The notes beneath the pieces are model-generated. The model was given only the letters and a program-made list of their open reading frames with translations, was not told where the DNA came from and did not search any database. Of a stretch of DNA of 23,413 nucleotides, positions 9,843 to 18,393 are shown piece by piece. The position numbers and the translations under genes were made by a program. Within the stretch, counting starts at the first letter, position 1. Each line of letters opens with the position of its first letter. Source of the stretch: a virus; IMG/VR virus record IMGVR_UViG_3300015263_000257, positions 1-23,413 of that record; one strand, written 5' to 3'.

Positions 9843-11606
9843 TTAATAATTAAAGTAAATTATTCTTTTAATATTTTCGATATTGTCTGCCCTGTAAACA
9901 GGATCAGGTATCGCACCTATACCGTCTGCGCCGCCACGTGGTGTTGCTCTTGTTTGTGGGAAGAACATTTCTCTGTTAACATCATAACCAAACTGTTCCC
10001 ACTCATTTGCCACAGGAACAGATTGTGCATTAATAAATTCACCGTGTGAAGCTTGTGACGGTTGCTGTTCAGCTACAGATAATTGTGCACCAGTATCTGC
10101 GGCTGGGGGCTGCATTTCTGATGCTGGGCCACTTTCGGAACTAGACATAGCAGCACCAGAAGTTCCGCCAGATGTAGGTGATGGAGTAGGTGTTGCCGGT
10201 GATCCAGATAATGTTGCTCTTGGCTCTGGTGTGCTTGTCGCACTTTCCGGTCTTTGCATTGTCATGGTTGGTATTTGTACATCATCCATTCTTGGTGCCG
10301 GTGTCGGAGCTTTCGTTTTTATAGCTTGACCAAGATATTCTTTAACGATATCTTCCAAGACTTCTTTTAACATGGTCATTCTTGGACCAAAGTCTGGGTC
10401 TTCCTCTGGCTGAATACCAAATACACCAGAATAGCTATCACGAGCAAGTGTTGCTATGAATGCAGGGATTGCTGTCATTGGTCCACCAAGACCTGAGATC
10501 AAATCTAATCCCGCACCAACAACGTCACCTTTAACCAATCTGCTTGCTGCGCTGGCAATACCGATACCAGCACCAATAATAGGAATTGATCTTAGAACCG
10601 TTTTACCTAAGCCTCTTTCGATTAAAGGACCAGCAACTCTTTTCACAGCAACCGCCAACACAGACTTATTCATAGCCTGTTGACCAACTTTTGTTGCTGC
10701 CGCTTTACTCAGTCCAGTACCAATAAGCTGTGCAATCCTTGTCGATGCTAATGCTGTTCCGGCAGTTTTAAGGGCAGTGCCTACAGTAGATTTTCCTATA
10801 CCGCTTGTGAGTTTTGCCCACAATGATGGTTTGTTCATTAATGCGGCTTCGGCAGATGCAAATTTCCCGGCTTGATTTTTGAAGAATCTTCTTCCGGTTT
10901 TGTCTACTCCTTCTGTAAAACCTTCTTTTAATACTTTTCCTTTGGGTATTTTAGTGGCATTGATTTTACCTTTACCTCTTTTGCCTTTTTTGGTAGGAGT
11001 AGAATCAGGTCCATCGCCACCAGCATCTATCTGATCATTGATAACGCCGATGAGACTTTCAAGCCTATCATTCAGACTGTTCATTGCATCTGTAATAGGC
11101 ACCAACAATTCAGAAGTCAATCCATTATCTGGACCTTCTGGTATAAGTGAACTGGTTTTGTCTTCTTCTAACTGATTTTCTTTTGCAACACGATTAGCTT
11201 GAGCAATTTGACTGAGAAGAATGTCCTGTTGTTCTCTAGTAATAATACCGATGCTGTTAGCAGTAGCAACCAATTGTTCTAGTTGTGATGTAATAGTAGC
11301 AATCGATGGATTTGAAACGTTGCTTACAGTTTGTGGCTGCTCCATGGTAGGCATAGCAGCGCCACTAACCGCCGCACCTTTACGTGCTCCCTTGCCCATA
11401 GCAGCACCAGCCATGCCAAGAGGACTACCGCCACCAGCACCGGAAGGTTTAATACCAAACAGTCTACTATAAAGGTCTGTTTTAAATATCTGACCCTTAG
11501 TCATTCCCTTAAAGGCTTTGTCAGTACCCAGAGTAATCCCTGTGGTTCTTTTTAACAACTCCTTCCCAAATGGTAATGGTTTAGAGGGTGTCTTCTTTTT
11601 TGCCAC
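9843..11606 (-). CDS. Low-complexity tail or hub protein (tape-measure candidate)
   Basis: Start is GTG at 11606; AAGGA lies about ten bases upstream in the gp51 tail. The 587 residues begin with a basic MAKKKTPSKPLPFGKELLKR. They have an Ala/Gly-rich middle with hydrophobic stretches (SIPIIGAGIGIASAASRL, then LISGLGGPMTAIPAFIATLA at about 335-390), and a Ser/Thr/Pro-rich region (about 440-520). Tape-measure proteins often have such hydrophobic segments and follow the frameshifting chaperone pair directly, as here after gp26/gp51. The length would be short for a long tail, so it may instead be an inner hub or injected protein. No catalytic domain is seen. Function is inferred from position. 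Confidence 0.6.
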   Translation of the reverse strand: MAKKKTPSKPLPFGKELLKRTTGITLGTDKAFKGMTKGQIFKTDLYSRLFGIKPSGAGGGSPLGMAGAAMGKGARKGAAVSGAAMPTMEQPQTVSNVSNPSIATITSQLEQLVATANSIGIITREQQDILLSQIAQANRVAKENQLEEDKTSSLIPEGPDNGLTSELLVPITDAMNSLNDRLESLIGVINDQIDAGGDGPDSTPTKKGKRGKGKINATKIPKGKVLKEGFTEGVDKTGRRFFKNQAGKFASAEAALMNKPSLWAKLTSGIGKSTVGTALKTAGTALASTRIAQLIGTGLSKAAATKVGQQAMNKSVLAVAVKRVAGPLIERGLGKTVLRSIPIIGAGIGIASAASRLVKGDVVGAGLDLISGLGGPMTAIPAFIATLARDSYSGVFGIQPEEDPDFGPRMTMLKEVLEDIVKEYLGQAIKTKAPTPAPRMDDVQIPTMTMQRPESATSTPEPRATLSGSPATPTPSPTSGGTSGAAMSSSESGPASEMQPPAADTGAQLSVAEQQPSQASHGEFINAQSVPVANEWEQFGYDVNREMFFPQTRATPRGGADGIGAIPDPVYRADNIENIKRIIYFNY

Positions 11607-11619
11607 TTATGACGAGTCC

Positions 11620-11793
11620 TTATCCTTCAGCTTCTCTTTTTTCATTCAAAAATGTTATAAGCATGTCAACATAAATGTCACGTTCATAGGGCATCATATC
11701 TTCTATTTCTTCAATCGAATACTTATGGTGCTGAACCATGGAGAACATTGTTGTGTAATAATTCGCCAATGTATTATGGCTCAGCCCCAAGTA
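11620..11793 (-). CDS. 51: gp51-like segment, probably made by -1 frameshift from gp26
   Basis: In the frame one base back from gp26, 57 codons run without a stop to TAA at 11620-11622. The translation starts YLGLSHNTLANYY and contains HHKYSIEEIEDMMPYERDIY, typical of T4-superfamily gp51, the hub-assembly catalyst. It has no start codon with a ribosome binding site at its beginning; the first ATG is 16 codons in and lacks one. It is joined to gp26 at a T7 run near gp26's end. A fusion of about 290 residues would result from slippage, as in gpG/gpGT tail chaperones. Confidence 0.7.
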   Translation of the reverse strand, partial: YLGLSHNTLANYYTTMFSMVQHHKYSIEEIEDMMPYERDIYVDMLITFLNEKREAEG

Positions 11794-12491
11794 AAAAAAT
11801 CGCTTAGCGTTGTCAATTCGATTACTCTTTCATTACCAAGAGAATTAGTATATACGATCTTGTAATACATCTGCGGCAAGTTGTCAAAGAATTCACGAAT
11901 CTTATTGAATGTTTCGATATCTAGATTGTCGATCCATTCTGATAGTTCCTTATCGGAGTAGTCTTTGGCTGGATAAACGTTTTCTGCATCAAAGATACTA
12001 TCAATACAATTACGAATTAAATATTCCACAACGTCACTAGCAGAAGCATCAGTTGGAGCGTCATCGATAATTGTGACCGAAGGGTACTTCATTTTAATTC
12101 CAACATCTTCTGTAATCATGACAATGTTGGAAGCTTCTTTCTTTTGAATCATTTCGATTTCATCAAGATCAATTTCAAAGTCGTATGTTTTGCCGTCTTC
12201 AACGTCACGATATGTTACTTCGATAATGTTGTTGATTGATCTTGCACGTAGCTTCAAAAACATGTATTCTAGATCGAATGTAGCAAGGCTGTCAACATCG
12301 AATCCCTCTTGCTGACAACAGTTATTGATTACTTGTTTAATGGCAAGAATGATTGATTTGTCATCACGCTCTTGCTGTGCGATGAGAAGAATCTTTTCTT
12401 CTTTAACTGTGAATGGACGAAACTTCACATTTGTTTTTTGTGAAGGAATGTTCATATCAAAAATTGGCTTATCAAGTTTAGGTAATGTCAT
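11781..12491 (-). CDS. 26: Baseplate hub assembly protein, gp26-like
   Basis: The 236 residues resemble the T4 baseplate protein gp26: N-terminal LPKLDKPIFDMNIPSQ, VKFRPFTVKEEKILLIAQQ (about 21-39), then an acidic middle and LPQMYYKIVYTNSLG near the end. In T4 it acts in hub assembly with gp51, gp28 and gp29. AAGGAG lies upstream of ATG 12491. The zero-frame protein ends LSDFFTWG; the codons GAT-TTT-TTT-ACT contain the slippery run that leads into gp51. The gene follows the tube-like gene with ten bases between. Confidence 0.82.
   Translation of the reverse strand: MTLPKLDKPIFDMNIPSQKTNVKFRPFTVKEEKILLIAQQERDDKSIILAIKQVINNCCQQEGFDVDSLATFDLEYMFLKLRARSINNIIEVTYRDVEDGKTYDFEIDLDEIEMIQKKEASNIVMITEDVGIKMKYPSVTIIDDAPTDASASDVVEYLIRNCIDSIFDAENVYPAKDYSDKELSEWIDNLDIETFNKIREFFDNLPQMYYKIVYTNSLGNERVIELTTLSDFFTWG
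11793..11799 (-). promoter_or_regulatory. Slippery T_TTT_TTT site for -1 frameshift (gp26 to gp51)
   Basis: On the minus strand seven T's form X-XXY-YYZ in the gp26 frame. Slipping one base back leaves the open gp51 frame beginning TAC-TTG-GGG, and gp26 itself stops only four codons later. The position at the very end of the first protein matches the gpG/gpGT tail-chaperone arrangement. Confidence 0.65.
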
Positions 12492-12501
12492 TATTTACTC
12501 C

Positions 12502-13239
12502 TTAGGCTCTTCCCACGTTATTTGTTATAGATGTATTTAAAGCAAGCGTTTCTGATCTTGCATTAGATGCTTCACCAGCCGCTGTTCCCCTATCGGAAGA
12601 GAATTCTGGTGAGCTATCATATTTTATTTCATAATCGGTATACGCAAATGGTATCTTTAATCTCATCAAATCCGATGAATTCCAATCGACACTGGTTGAA
12701 GGAAATCCCATAGGAAAAGCATTATATGCGGTAAAAGTCATTGATCTATTGAGTTTTGTACCAGACCCAGAATCTTTAAATACTTCTACGACAATTTTTG
12801 CGGCATAGTTGTCTCTATAGCCAACCTCATATGCTGCCCATGGCTTTGAAGATGAACTTCCCGAAGACGGTCCATTCGCATTAAATAGATCGGAAGCACC
12901 TTTACCTTTAAAGTTTACAATACAGTTCATCCAATCATAAAGTGTCTTGTGTACATCTGAATTCGCATCAACTATAAATGATAGGCTAAGCTCATCAAAC
13001 ATCACATTGTATGGGTGACGCTCAACTGGACCATAGCCTAATCTTGGTGGTCCATCAGCCGAAGCAAACTGCACCCCCGGTAGAGTTGCAGAGTCGCAAC
13101 GAACTTGCAACGATCTTAACTCGTTCTGTCTTCTAGACAGATAATGGCTACTTTCAAAATAAATAGTTGCCAAATATTTGTTATTTTTAAGAACACCACG
13201 AGTATTAATATCTGTGGTGAATTGATTTATGTTTAGCAT
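12502..13239 (-). CDS. Tail-tube-fold structural protein (gp19/gp54-like)
   Basis: The true start is ATG 13239, which shares one base with the stop of the preceding gene (TAATG); the frame is open further upstream, but that part lies inside the other gene. The 245 residues begin MLNINQFTTDINTRGVLKNN. They show the tube-fold pattern of T4 gp19-related proteins: YLATIYFESS, LQVRCDSATLPGVQFA (the C-x-x-x-x-L-P strand of tube proteins), DELSLSFIVDANSDVHKTLYDWMN and a late IPFAYTDYEIKY strand. A Gly/Ser-rich insert (GPSSGSSSSK) is unusual. It could be a tube protein, a tube initiator or a hub ring. The neighbours are baseplate assembly genes, so I favour a baseplate-proximal tube ring. Confidence 0.6.
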   Translation of the reverse strand: MLNINQFTTDINTRGVLKNNKYLATIYFESSHYLSRRQNELRSLQVRCDSATLPGVQFASADGPPRLGYGPVERHPYNVMFDELSLSFIVDANSDVHKTLYDWMNCIVNFKGKGASDLFNANGPSSGSSSSKPWAAYEVGYRDNYAAKIVVEVFKDSGSGTKLNRSMTFTAYNAFPMGFPSTSVDWNSSDLMRLKIPFAYTDYEIKYDSSPEFSSDRGTAAGEASNARSETLALNTSITNNVGRA

Positions 13240-13886
13240 TAGGTCGTACCCATCTGTTTCTTGACTTCTGCCCAGACTTGAGTCTTGTTCTTCTTTTCGA
13301 ATCTTTCGAGTGGCAAGAATAGTGCAATATCCCATTCAGCCGGATAGATGTAGGCGAATTGAGATTTCATGTGTGAGAAAAGATATTGCTTGACACAGGG
13401 TTTAAAATACTTCAGTTTAGATGCAGCGTTCAATGCTTGATATGAAAGCTGAAGCTTGGTTGTAGAATCATATCTATTGTTATTGGCTAGATCATATAGA
13501 CCGTCCATTAACTTTGCTCTCATAGGCAAAGGAAGATAGTGAAGGTTGATGCCCCAGAATCTATCTGACTGTACTCTAAATGGAAAGATGAGAGGAAACT
13601 TATCGTAGAACGGTAGTGTGTCTTTATACTTAGGATCGTACATATACATGTACATTTGGCCGGGTTCGATATCAACAGTAAGTCTTGATTGATCCTCTTG
13701 CATCAATCTCTTTTCGTTGATTCTGGCATACTCTTTTCTTCCCGCTCTTGGTCCAGCCCCGCCACGAACACGAGAGTTATAGTCCTTGGCTGTTTCTCTG
13801 TACCAATCACGTGCATCTTGGGTTCGCGCAGGTAGCTTACCTGAACGAATACCATTAATCAAAATGTCATCAAATATTTTTGCCAT
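13239..13886 (-). CDS. Conserved T4-superfamily structural protein, function unknown
   Basis: The 215 residues begin MAKIFDDILINGIRSGK. Conserved-looking parts are PGQMYMYMYDPKYKDTLPFY (about 76-95), PLIFPFRVQSDRFWGINLHY and LPLPMRAKLMDGLYDL. I have seen this combination in virion genes of cyanophage-type T4 relatives, annotated only as structural. The start overlaps the end of the gp4 gene (TAATG). It is not gp53, which is encoded at 16149. No enzymatic motif is visible. Confidence 0.7.
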   Translation of the reverse strand: MAKIFDDILINGIRSGKLPARTQDARDWYRETAKDYNSRVRGGAGPRAGRKEYARINEKRLMQEDQSRLTVDIEPGQMYMYMYDPKYKDTLPFYDKFPLIFPFRVQSDRFWGINLHYLPLPMRAKLMDGLYDLANNNRYDSTTKLQLSYQALNAASKLKYFKPCVKQYLFSHMKSQFAYIYPAEWDIALFLPLERFEKKNKTQVWAEVKKQMGTT

Positions 13887-14335
13887 TAGAAGTTTAACCC
13901 AAGTTCTTTCTCTGTTATAATAACGAAGTTCCAGCCTCTATCGGCACAGAATTCACGTGCTGCTTTCCATTTGGCAGAGTTGACACCCCAAGTCATAACC
14001 TCATTCAAATAGCGTCTGGTTGGCTTTCCTTTACCTTCCATAATCGCTGGTGGCTGAGTCTGCTTGAACGGTTTTACCTCTATCAAATTTATTTCTGTCT
14101 CTCCATATTTATTGCGCTGCTTAACATAAAAGTCAACGAAATAACGATGGATTCTATTGTCAATCGGAGACCTGTATCGTATAACGACTTCTTCACTCGA
14201 CCATTCAATAACGTCAGGATGAGAATCAAGCTTTTGCATCACCATCAATTCCCATCTTGAACGATAAATAATATTAGTCGGATCGCCTTTATATTTCGCA
14301 GGGTTCCTTGGTTTGAAGGTTCCTTTGTATGCCAT
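13886..14335 (-). CDS. 4: Head completion nuclease-like protein, gp4
   Basis: ATG 14335 (MAYKGTFKPRNPAKYKGD) is preferred over ATG 14368 because the family begins with this segment. The 149 residues match T4 gp4 (gp50): GDPTNIIYRSRWELMVMQKL (about 17-36), EEVVIRYRSPIDNRIHRYF, VDFYV, INLIEVKPFKQTQPP (about 85-100) and KWKAAREFCADRGW. The Glu, the Asp of VDFYV and the E-V-K make a PD-(D/E)XK-type nuclease core. gp4 acts in the last steps of head completion before tail joining. It heads the minus-strand block, divergent from the baseplate block that starts at 14395. Confidence 0.85.
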   Translation of the reverse strand: MAYKGTFKPRNPAKYKGDPTNIIYRSRWELMVMQKLDSHPDVIEWSSEEVVIRYRSPIDNRIHRYFVDFYVKQRNKYGETEINLIEVKPFKQTQPPAIMEGKGKPTRRYLNEVMTWGVNSAKWKAAREFCADRGWNFVIITEKELGLNF

Positions 14336-14350
14336 TGTTATAATATCTCG

Positions 14351-14358
14351 TATAAATA
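14351..14358 (+). promoter_or_regulatory. TATAAATA late-promoter-like octamer for the baseplate block
   Basis: Exact TATAAATA in the 59-base divergent gap between gp4 (minus) and the gene at 14395 (plus), 37 bases before that start. On the minus strand a near match (AATAAATA, about 14371-14378) could serve the gp4 block. The placement strongly suggests a two-way late promoter region. Confidence 0.55.
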
Positions 14359-14394
14359 AATTACGCAATGTATTTATTCAAGGAAAAAAGATCA

Positions 14395-14790
14395 ATGGCG
14401 TTTAATGTCAACGACTATATCAAACCGGCATCCAAACCTTTTGCCAATCGAATAGTCGATCCAATCATCAGTCAGGCTATTACAGGAAGACCAAATAGTG
14501 TCAAGTCTGTTGCGACTCATGCTGCTTCTAGCATGTTGACAAATGCTGGCGTTTCCGAAAAAGGAATAGGTGCGATTTCTTCTAGCACAACAAGCGACAT
14601 TGTATCCGAAGTTTCCGATGCATTTTATACAATGGCGAATTTAAATCCCGCAAGAGCAACAAGAGAGAGTTTGTTGAAGTCTCGTTTTGGTAGATTGTCA
14701 ACTGCCGATTATTTAAGTAATAGTGATCCTGAAACTAGAATTTCAGCGTTTAAGAGTGAACAAAACATAGAAATTATTGCGGTGGTATAA
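14395..14790 (+). CDS. Small baseplate-block protein, 131 aa
   Basis: Start ATG 14395 is chosen for the MAFNVNDYIKP opening and the upstream AAGGA (14380-14384); a start at 14368 would overlap the promoter gap. The product is Ser/Ala-rich and mostly helical, with SVATHAASSMLTNAGVSEKG in the middle and NIEIIAVV at the end. No family is recognised. It is first in the plus-strand baseplate operon, four bases before the gp48-like gene, so a structural or assembly role is likely from position alone. Confidence 0.7.
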   Translation: MAFNVNDYIKPASKPFANRIVDPIISQAITGRPNSVKSVATHAASSMLTNAGVSEKGIGAISSSTTSDIVSEVSDAFYTMANLNPARATRESLLKSRFGRLSTADYLSNSDPETRISAFKSEQNIEIIAVV

Positions 14791-14794
14791 TATA

Positions 14795-16144
14795 ATGGCA
14801 AGTATCTACGAAACCACTCCATCAAGAGCGACGAATCCAACAGGTTCAGCCATTGGTAAATATTATACTAGAATTCGTTTAGGTGAGTATAAGAGACCAA
14901 ATCCTTTCAGAGAAATGGAAGTAAACGAAAGATTGGTTGTGTATCTACCATTACCGGATCAATTGGTGGATAATACAACAGTAAAGTACTCAGAAAACAA
15001 TCTAGAAGCTGTTGGCGATTTTATCAACAATCCACTTGAATCTGGTCCTACACTTCTCTTACGTAAAGCTGGCACAGCTATAGAATCAGGTGCAAGCGGT
15101 TTTGGTGGTGCAGCAGCGACTGCCATGCCCGGTGGTAGTAGTACTGCCGGTGATTTCATGCAAAAGCAGATAAGCAGTATCATGCCAGCAGAGAAGATTA
15201 ACTCTGCCATTCAACAAGAAATGGGTATGGCACCAAACCCTAATCCATCTGTGATGTTTCAGGGGCCATCATTGAGAAGCTTTGTATTTAGTTGGTCTTT
15301 CTATCCTAAGAGTGCTAAAGAGTCTCAAGACATTTCAAATTTGATATTAAAACTAAAGGCAAGAGCACTTCCAACATTTAACAAGGGGAGCAATACTACT
15401 GTACTAAATTATCCTTATATGTGTCAATTGAATTTCTTTCCTTGGGATTCTGGTGGAACAGGAGCGTTCCATTGGTCTCCAAATAGCATAATCAAAATCA
15501 AAAAATGTTTCATGGATTCTGTCAGTGTAAAGTATAATCCTTTTGGTACTCCTGCGTTCTTTGAAGGAACTAATCTTCCCATTTCATACCAATTGACAAT
15601 CTCATTTAAAGAAATAGAGTATGTGACAGGCCGCGATTGGGACCCTGCATATGCGGCACAAGCAAATGCGATTTATGGTGAATTTAATGCAGGAACCGCT
15701 TTACTTGGTATAGCGGGTACTATCATTAGTAATGGTGTAGTAGCCGCCGCAGGTGTTCTAAAAGAATCTGGCGATTTGATTAATATTGGTACAAGATTAT
15801 TTACAGGGGTAGGATCAGTACCGTTGACTCAAGAACAACAGGCTCGTATAGTTAGTGGTAGTGAAACAATTTCCAAGTTAGATTCTGGTACAAAAACTGG
15901 TTTCTATAATCCAGAAACCAACACAATAACTACTTTTGAAAAAACCAGTGATGGAAAGTTTGTGTATAGACTTTATGGAAATGTTACAGTAACTCCACAA
16001 CCAGATGGCGGAAACACTTATAATTATGACCCGGCTGCAACTTTTGGTACACCAATAACATATAACACAGAAAGAGAAGCCTTAGAGGCAGAAGCCACTC
16101 GTCGTGCACTTGCTAGTGGAACACCATTGACTAACGTTAGGTAA
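14795..16144 (+). CDS. 48: Baseplate tail-tube cap, gp48-like
   Basis: ATG 14795 gives MASIYETTPSRATNPTG; the frame is open six codons upstream but that lies in the preceding gene. Of 449 residues, features fitting gp48-family tube caps are an N-terminal segment NERLVVYLPLPDQLVDN, SLRSFVFSWSFYPKSAKESQ (about 165-184), LILKLKARALPTF, and ISYQLTISFKEIEY. The last 150 residues are extra relative to T4 gp48 (about 364 residues). In T4 gp48 sits on the hub and starts the tail tube with gp54. The gene is followed by gp53 after four bases. The identity rests on pattern and gene order. Confidence 0.65.
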   Translation: MASIYETTPSRATNPTGSAIGKYYTRIRLGEYKRPNPFREMEVNERLVVYLPLPDQLVDNTTVKYSENNLEAVGDFINNPLESGPTLLLRKAGTAIESGASGFGGAAATAMPGGSSTAGDFMQKQISSIMPAEKINSAIQQEMGMAPNPNPSVMFQGPSLRSFVFSWSFYPKSAKESQDISNLILKLKARALPTFNKGSNTTVLNYPYMCQLNFFPWDSGGTGAFHWSPNSIIKIKKCFMDSVSVKYNPFGTPAFFEGTNLPISYQLTISFKEIEYVTGRDWDPAYAAQANAIYGEFNAGTALLGIAGTIISNGVVAAAGVLKESGDLINIGTRLFTGVGSVPLTQEQQARIVSGSETISKLDSGTKTGFYNPETNTITTFEKTSDGKFVYRLYGNVTVTPQPDGGNTYNYDPAATFGTPITYNTEREALEAEATRRALASGTPLTNVR

Positions 16145-16148
16145 AGAA

Positions 16149-16997
16149 ATGAACTTCTTTAATAAAATACCGACAATCACATATAACAATAATCTAGCCA
16201 GAAACATTATGGCTAGAGCTAGATTGTCTGATGCCACAAAATCAAATTCAAGGTTGTTCTTTCCTTATACTATTAAGGAAGAGGATAGAGTTGACAATCT
16301 TTCGAATTCTTATTATGGCAGTCCTAACTATACGTGGCTGATATGGTTTGCCAATGATACCATCGATCCTTACTATGATTTGCCTCTATCAGAACTAGAG
16401 CTTATGGATTTTATTGCCAGTAAGTACGGTTCGATTGAGCTAGCACAAAGAAAGATAGCCTACTTTAAGACCAATTGGGAAGATCAGGCAATCAAGATTA
16501 CAAAAGAATCTTATGACAAGATTAACGATGGTTCTAAGAGATATTGGAAACCTTTACTTGATTATAATTTAAACGTTCAAGGATATACTAGAAAACAAGA
16601 AGACGAATTTCTTAATACCAATAGAATAGCAACAATGAACATCAACAATATATCCGGCACTTTTAAGATCGGTGAAGAAATTCAGGTCAATGGTACCAAC
16701 TATGGATTTAACGTAAGTTCAGACAGTTCTACGGTTGTTCTTCAGCATGTTTATGGTTACTTCTACTCTGGTGATACTATTATTGGTAAAGAATCTGGGA
16801 CAACTGCCACAATCTCTACTGTAGAAAACGTTATTTCTACTACGCTGGCTTTCACACATTCCAATTATTGGAAACCGATTTCATATTATGATCACGAATT
16901 GATTGAGAATGAAAAGAAAAAGAATATACAATTACTTGATGCTCAGCAAATGTTTGCCGCAGAGCAAGAGCTTAAGAGAGTGATGGAAGAAGAATGA
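16149..16997 (+). CDS. 53: Baseplate wedge protein, gp53-like
   Basis: The N-terminal half matches T4 gp53: YYGSPNYTWLIWFANDTIDPYYDLPLS (about 55-81 in total; compare the T4 pattern of N-P-x-x-Y-W-V-L-L then N-D-x-x-D-P-Y-Y), and the following SELELMDFIASKYGSIELAQ. A beta-rich insert (about 165-225, with INNISGTFKIGEEIQVNG) lengthens it to 282 residues against 196 in T4. The C-terminal ENEKKKNIQLLD fits the family's end helix. In the wedge gp53 binds the gp6-gp7-gp25 core and helps join wedges to the hub. It overlaps the next gene by four bases. Confidence 0.85.
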   Translation: MNFFNKIPTITYNNNLARNIMARARLSDATKSNSRLFFPYTIKEEDRVDNLSNSYYGSPNYTWLIWFANDTIDPYYDLPLSELELMDFIASKYGSIELAQRKIAYFKTNWEDQAIKITKESYDKINDGSKRYWKPLLDYNLNVQGYTRKQEDEFLNTNRIATMNINNISGTFKIGEEIQVNGTNYGFNVSSDSSTVVLQHVYGYFYSGDTIIGKESGTTATISTVENVISTTLAFTHSNYWKPISYYDHELIENEKKKNIQLLDAQQMFAAEQELKRVMEEE

Positions 16998-18391
16998 GCT
17001 TTTTTAGTACGCTTGCACGTGACATTTATGGTTCTCTTAGAAGGGCTAGTGGTACTAGCACTTATGGTGCTGGCGCAAGCACACCACCACAGGCAAAGGG
17101 CGCTAGAGACGATATTATCCCCGGCGATGTTCAGATTCACGCCATAAAGGCGTTTAAGCTAAACGGCGGCGTAGAGCATGACATGATGAGTCAGGTAACT
17201 GAGTTTCACATTTTTGAAAGTATAATATCTCCCGTCATCTTTGCTCATATGCAGATTGCCGATGCGATCAACCTACAGGAAGACTTTATATTTGACGATA
17301 CGGATACATACGTATATGTTGAATTTCAGACACCGGGAACAAAGTTTCCAATTAAACATATGTTCAAGGTCAATTCCGTAGGAAATAAAATTGACGTTCC
17401 TAGTAATGGCATGAAAACATATTCTCTACAGTTGATGAGTCCAGAAGCAGCCACTACAGCACAAGGTGACGTATCTGAATTCGAATTGAACACAACACCA
17501 AAGAATTTAATTAAGAAGATTCTTGATGAAAGCGTTGAATCGAATCCAACAATCATGGCATTAAAGAAGTCCTTTAAGTTGCCATCAAAGGCACAGTACC
17601 TTCATGATACCAAAGGAATCATCGTAAAGAATAAGTTGCAAATCAATCAGTTTCCAACAAATAAAAAAGCATTTCAGGCAATACACCAAATAGCAACTAT
17701 ATCAAATGTGTCTGTAGAAGATTACGTTCTTCACACTTTCTTTTTAAACCGTCATGGGTATCATTTCTCTTCTATTGAAAAGTTGATCAATGAAGGAAAG
17801 AAATTGTTTAAATTGGATCAGACTGATGCTGTATTTGTTTATGATAATTTAAGAAACGAAAACGTTGATGGCGTGAAGTTTCGCAATATCATTGCGTATA
17901 ATCAGATTAATACTGGTAATGCTGGTGAGTCTGCGGCCCTTGGTGTTGATAGTGATGTGAGAGTGTATGACCCACAGGCAAGCACACTAACCGCTTCCAC
18001 TAAAGCCACACAAGCAGATGCATCATCATCCACTTTAGTATCAAAACAAGACATAGCAAGACTTGGAAAAACCAGAACAGACGTTGTTATTTCTTCTGAA
18101 ATGAATTATCTCAATGAAATCTTGGATAAGAGAAGAAGACTTATTCTTAGAATGTCACAATTTGAAGCACAGATTATGATCTATGGGGATACTAATCTTG
18201 CCGTTGGCGATGTTATTGAATGTGTGTTTCCGCGTTCAAATAGCACTGAGACACCAACAGGCGCTGACAACGTATCAAAAAACAGTGGTAAATACATTAT
18301 CACACACTTGCGTCACATGGTATTGAATACAGATAGACCGCAGCATGTGATATCTTGTAATCTCATGAAAGCGGAACCTCAAAGGAGTTAA
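16994..18391 (+). CDS. 27: Baseplate hub protein, gp27-like
   Basis: The 465 residues fit the gp27 hub: after a flexible start, VEHDMMSQVTEFHIFESI (about 60-77) and ISPVIFAHMQIADAINL look like the first tube-like domain. EDYVLHTFFLNRHGYHFSS (about 240-258) and VGDVIECVFPRSNS, then YIITHLRHMVLNTD near the end, match the hub fold. T4 gp27 is 391 residues and forms the trimeric cup that holds the gp5 spike. The next gene is the gp5-like spike with a TAATG junction, and the same pairing occurs in T4. Confidence 0.75.
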   Translation: MSFFSTLARDIYGSLRRASGTSTYGAGASTPPQAKGARDDIIPGDVQIHAIKAFKLNGGVEHDMMSQVTEFHIFESIISPVIFAHMQIADAINLQEDFIFDDTDTYVYVEFQTPGTKFPIKHMFKVNSVGNKIDVPSNGMKTYSLQLMSPEAATTAQGDVSEFELNTTPKNLIKKILDESVESNPTIMALKKSFKLPSKAQYLHDTKGIIVKNKLQINQFPTNKKAFQAIHQIATISNVSVEDYVLHTFFLNRHGYHFSSIEKLINEGKKLFKLDQTDAVFVYDNLRNENVDGVKFRNIIAYNQINTGNAGESAALGVDSDVRVYDPQASTLTASTKATQADASSSTLVSKQDIARLGKTRTDVVISSEMNYLNEILDKRRRLILRMSQFEAQIMIYGDTNLAVGDVIECVFPRSNSTETPTGADNVSKNSGKYIITHLRHMVLNTDRPQHVISCNLMKAEPQRS

Positions 18392-18393
18392 TG

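Noticed and set aside
13240-13335. Longer N-terminus of the tube-like protein
   Set aside because: It would lie fully inside the preceding gene; the TAATG junction and MLNINQF start are normal for this operon.
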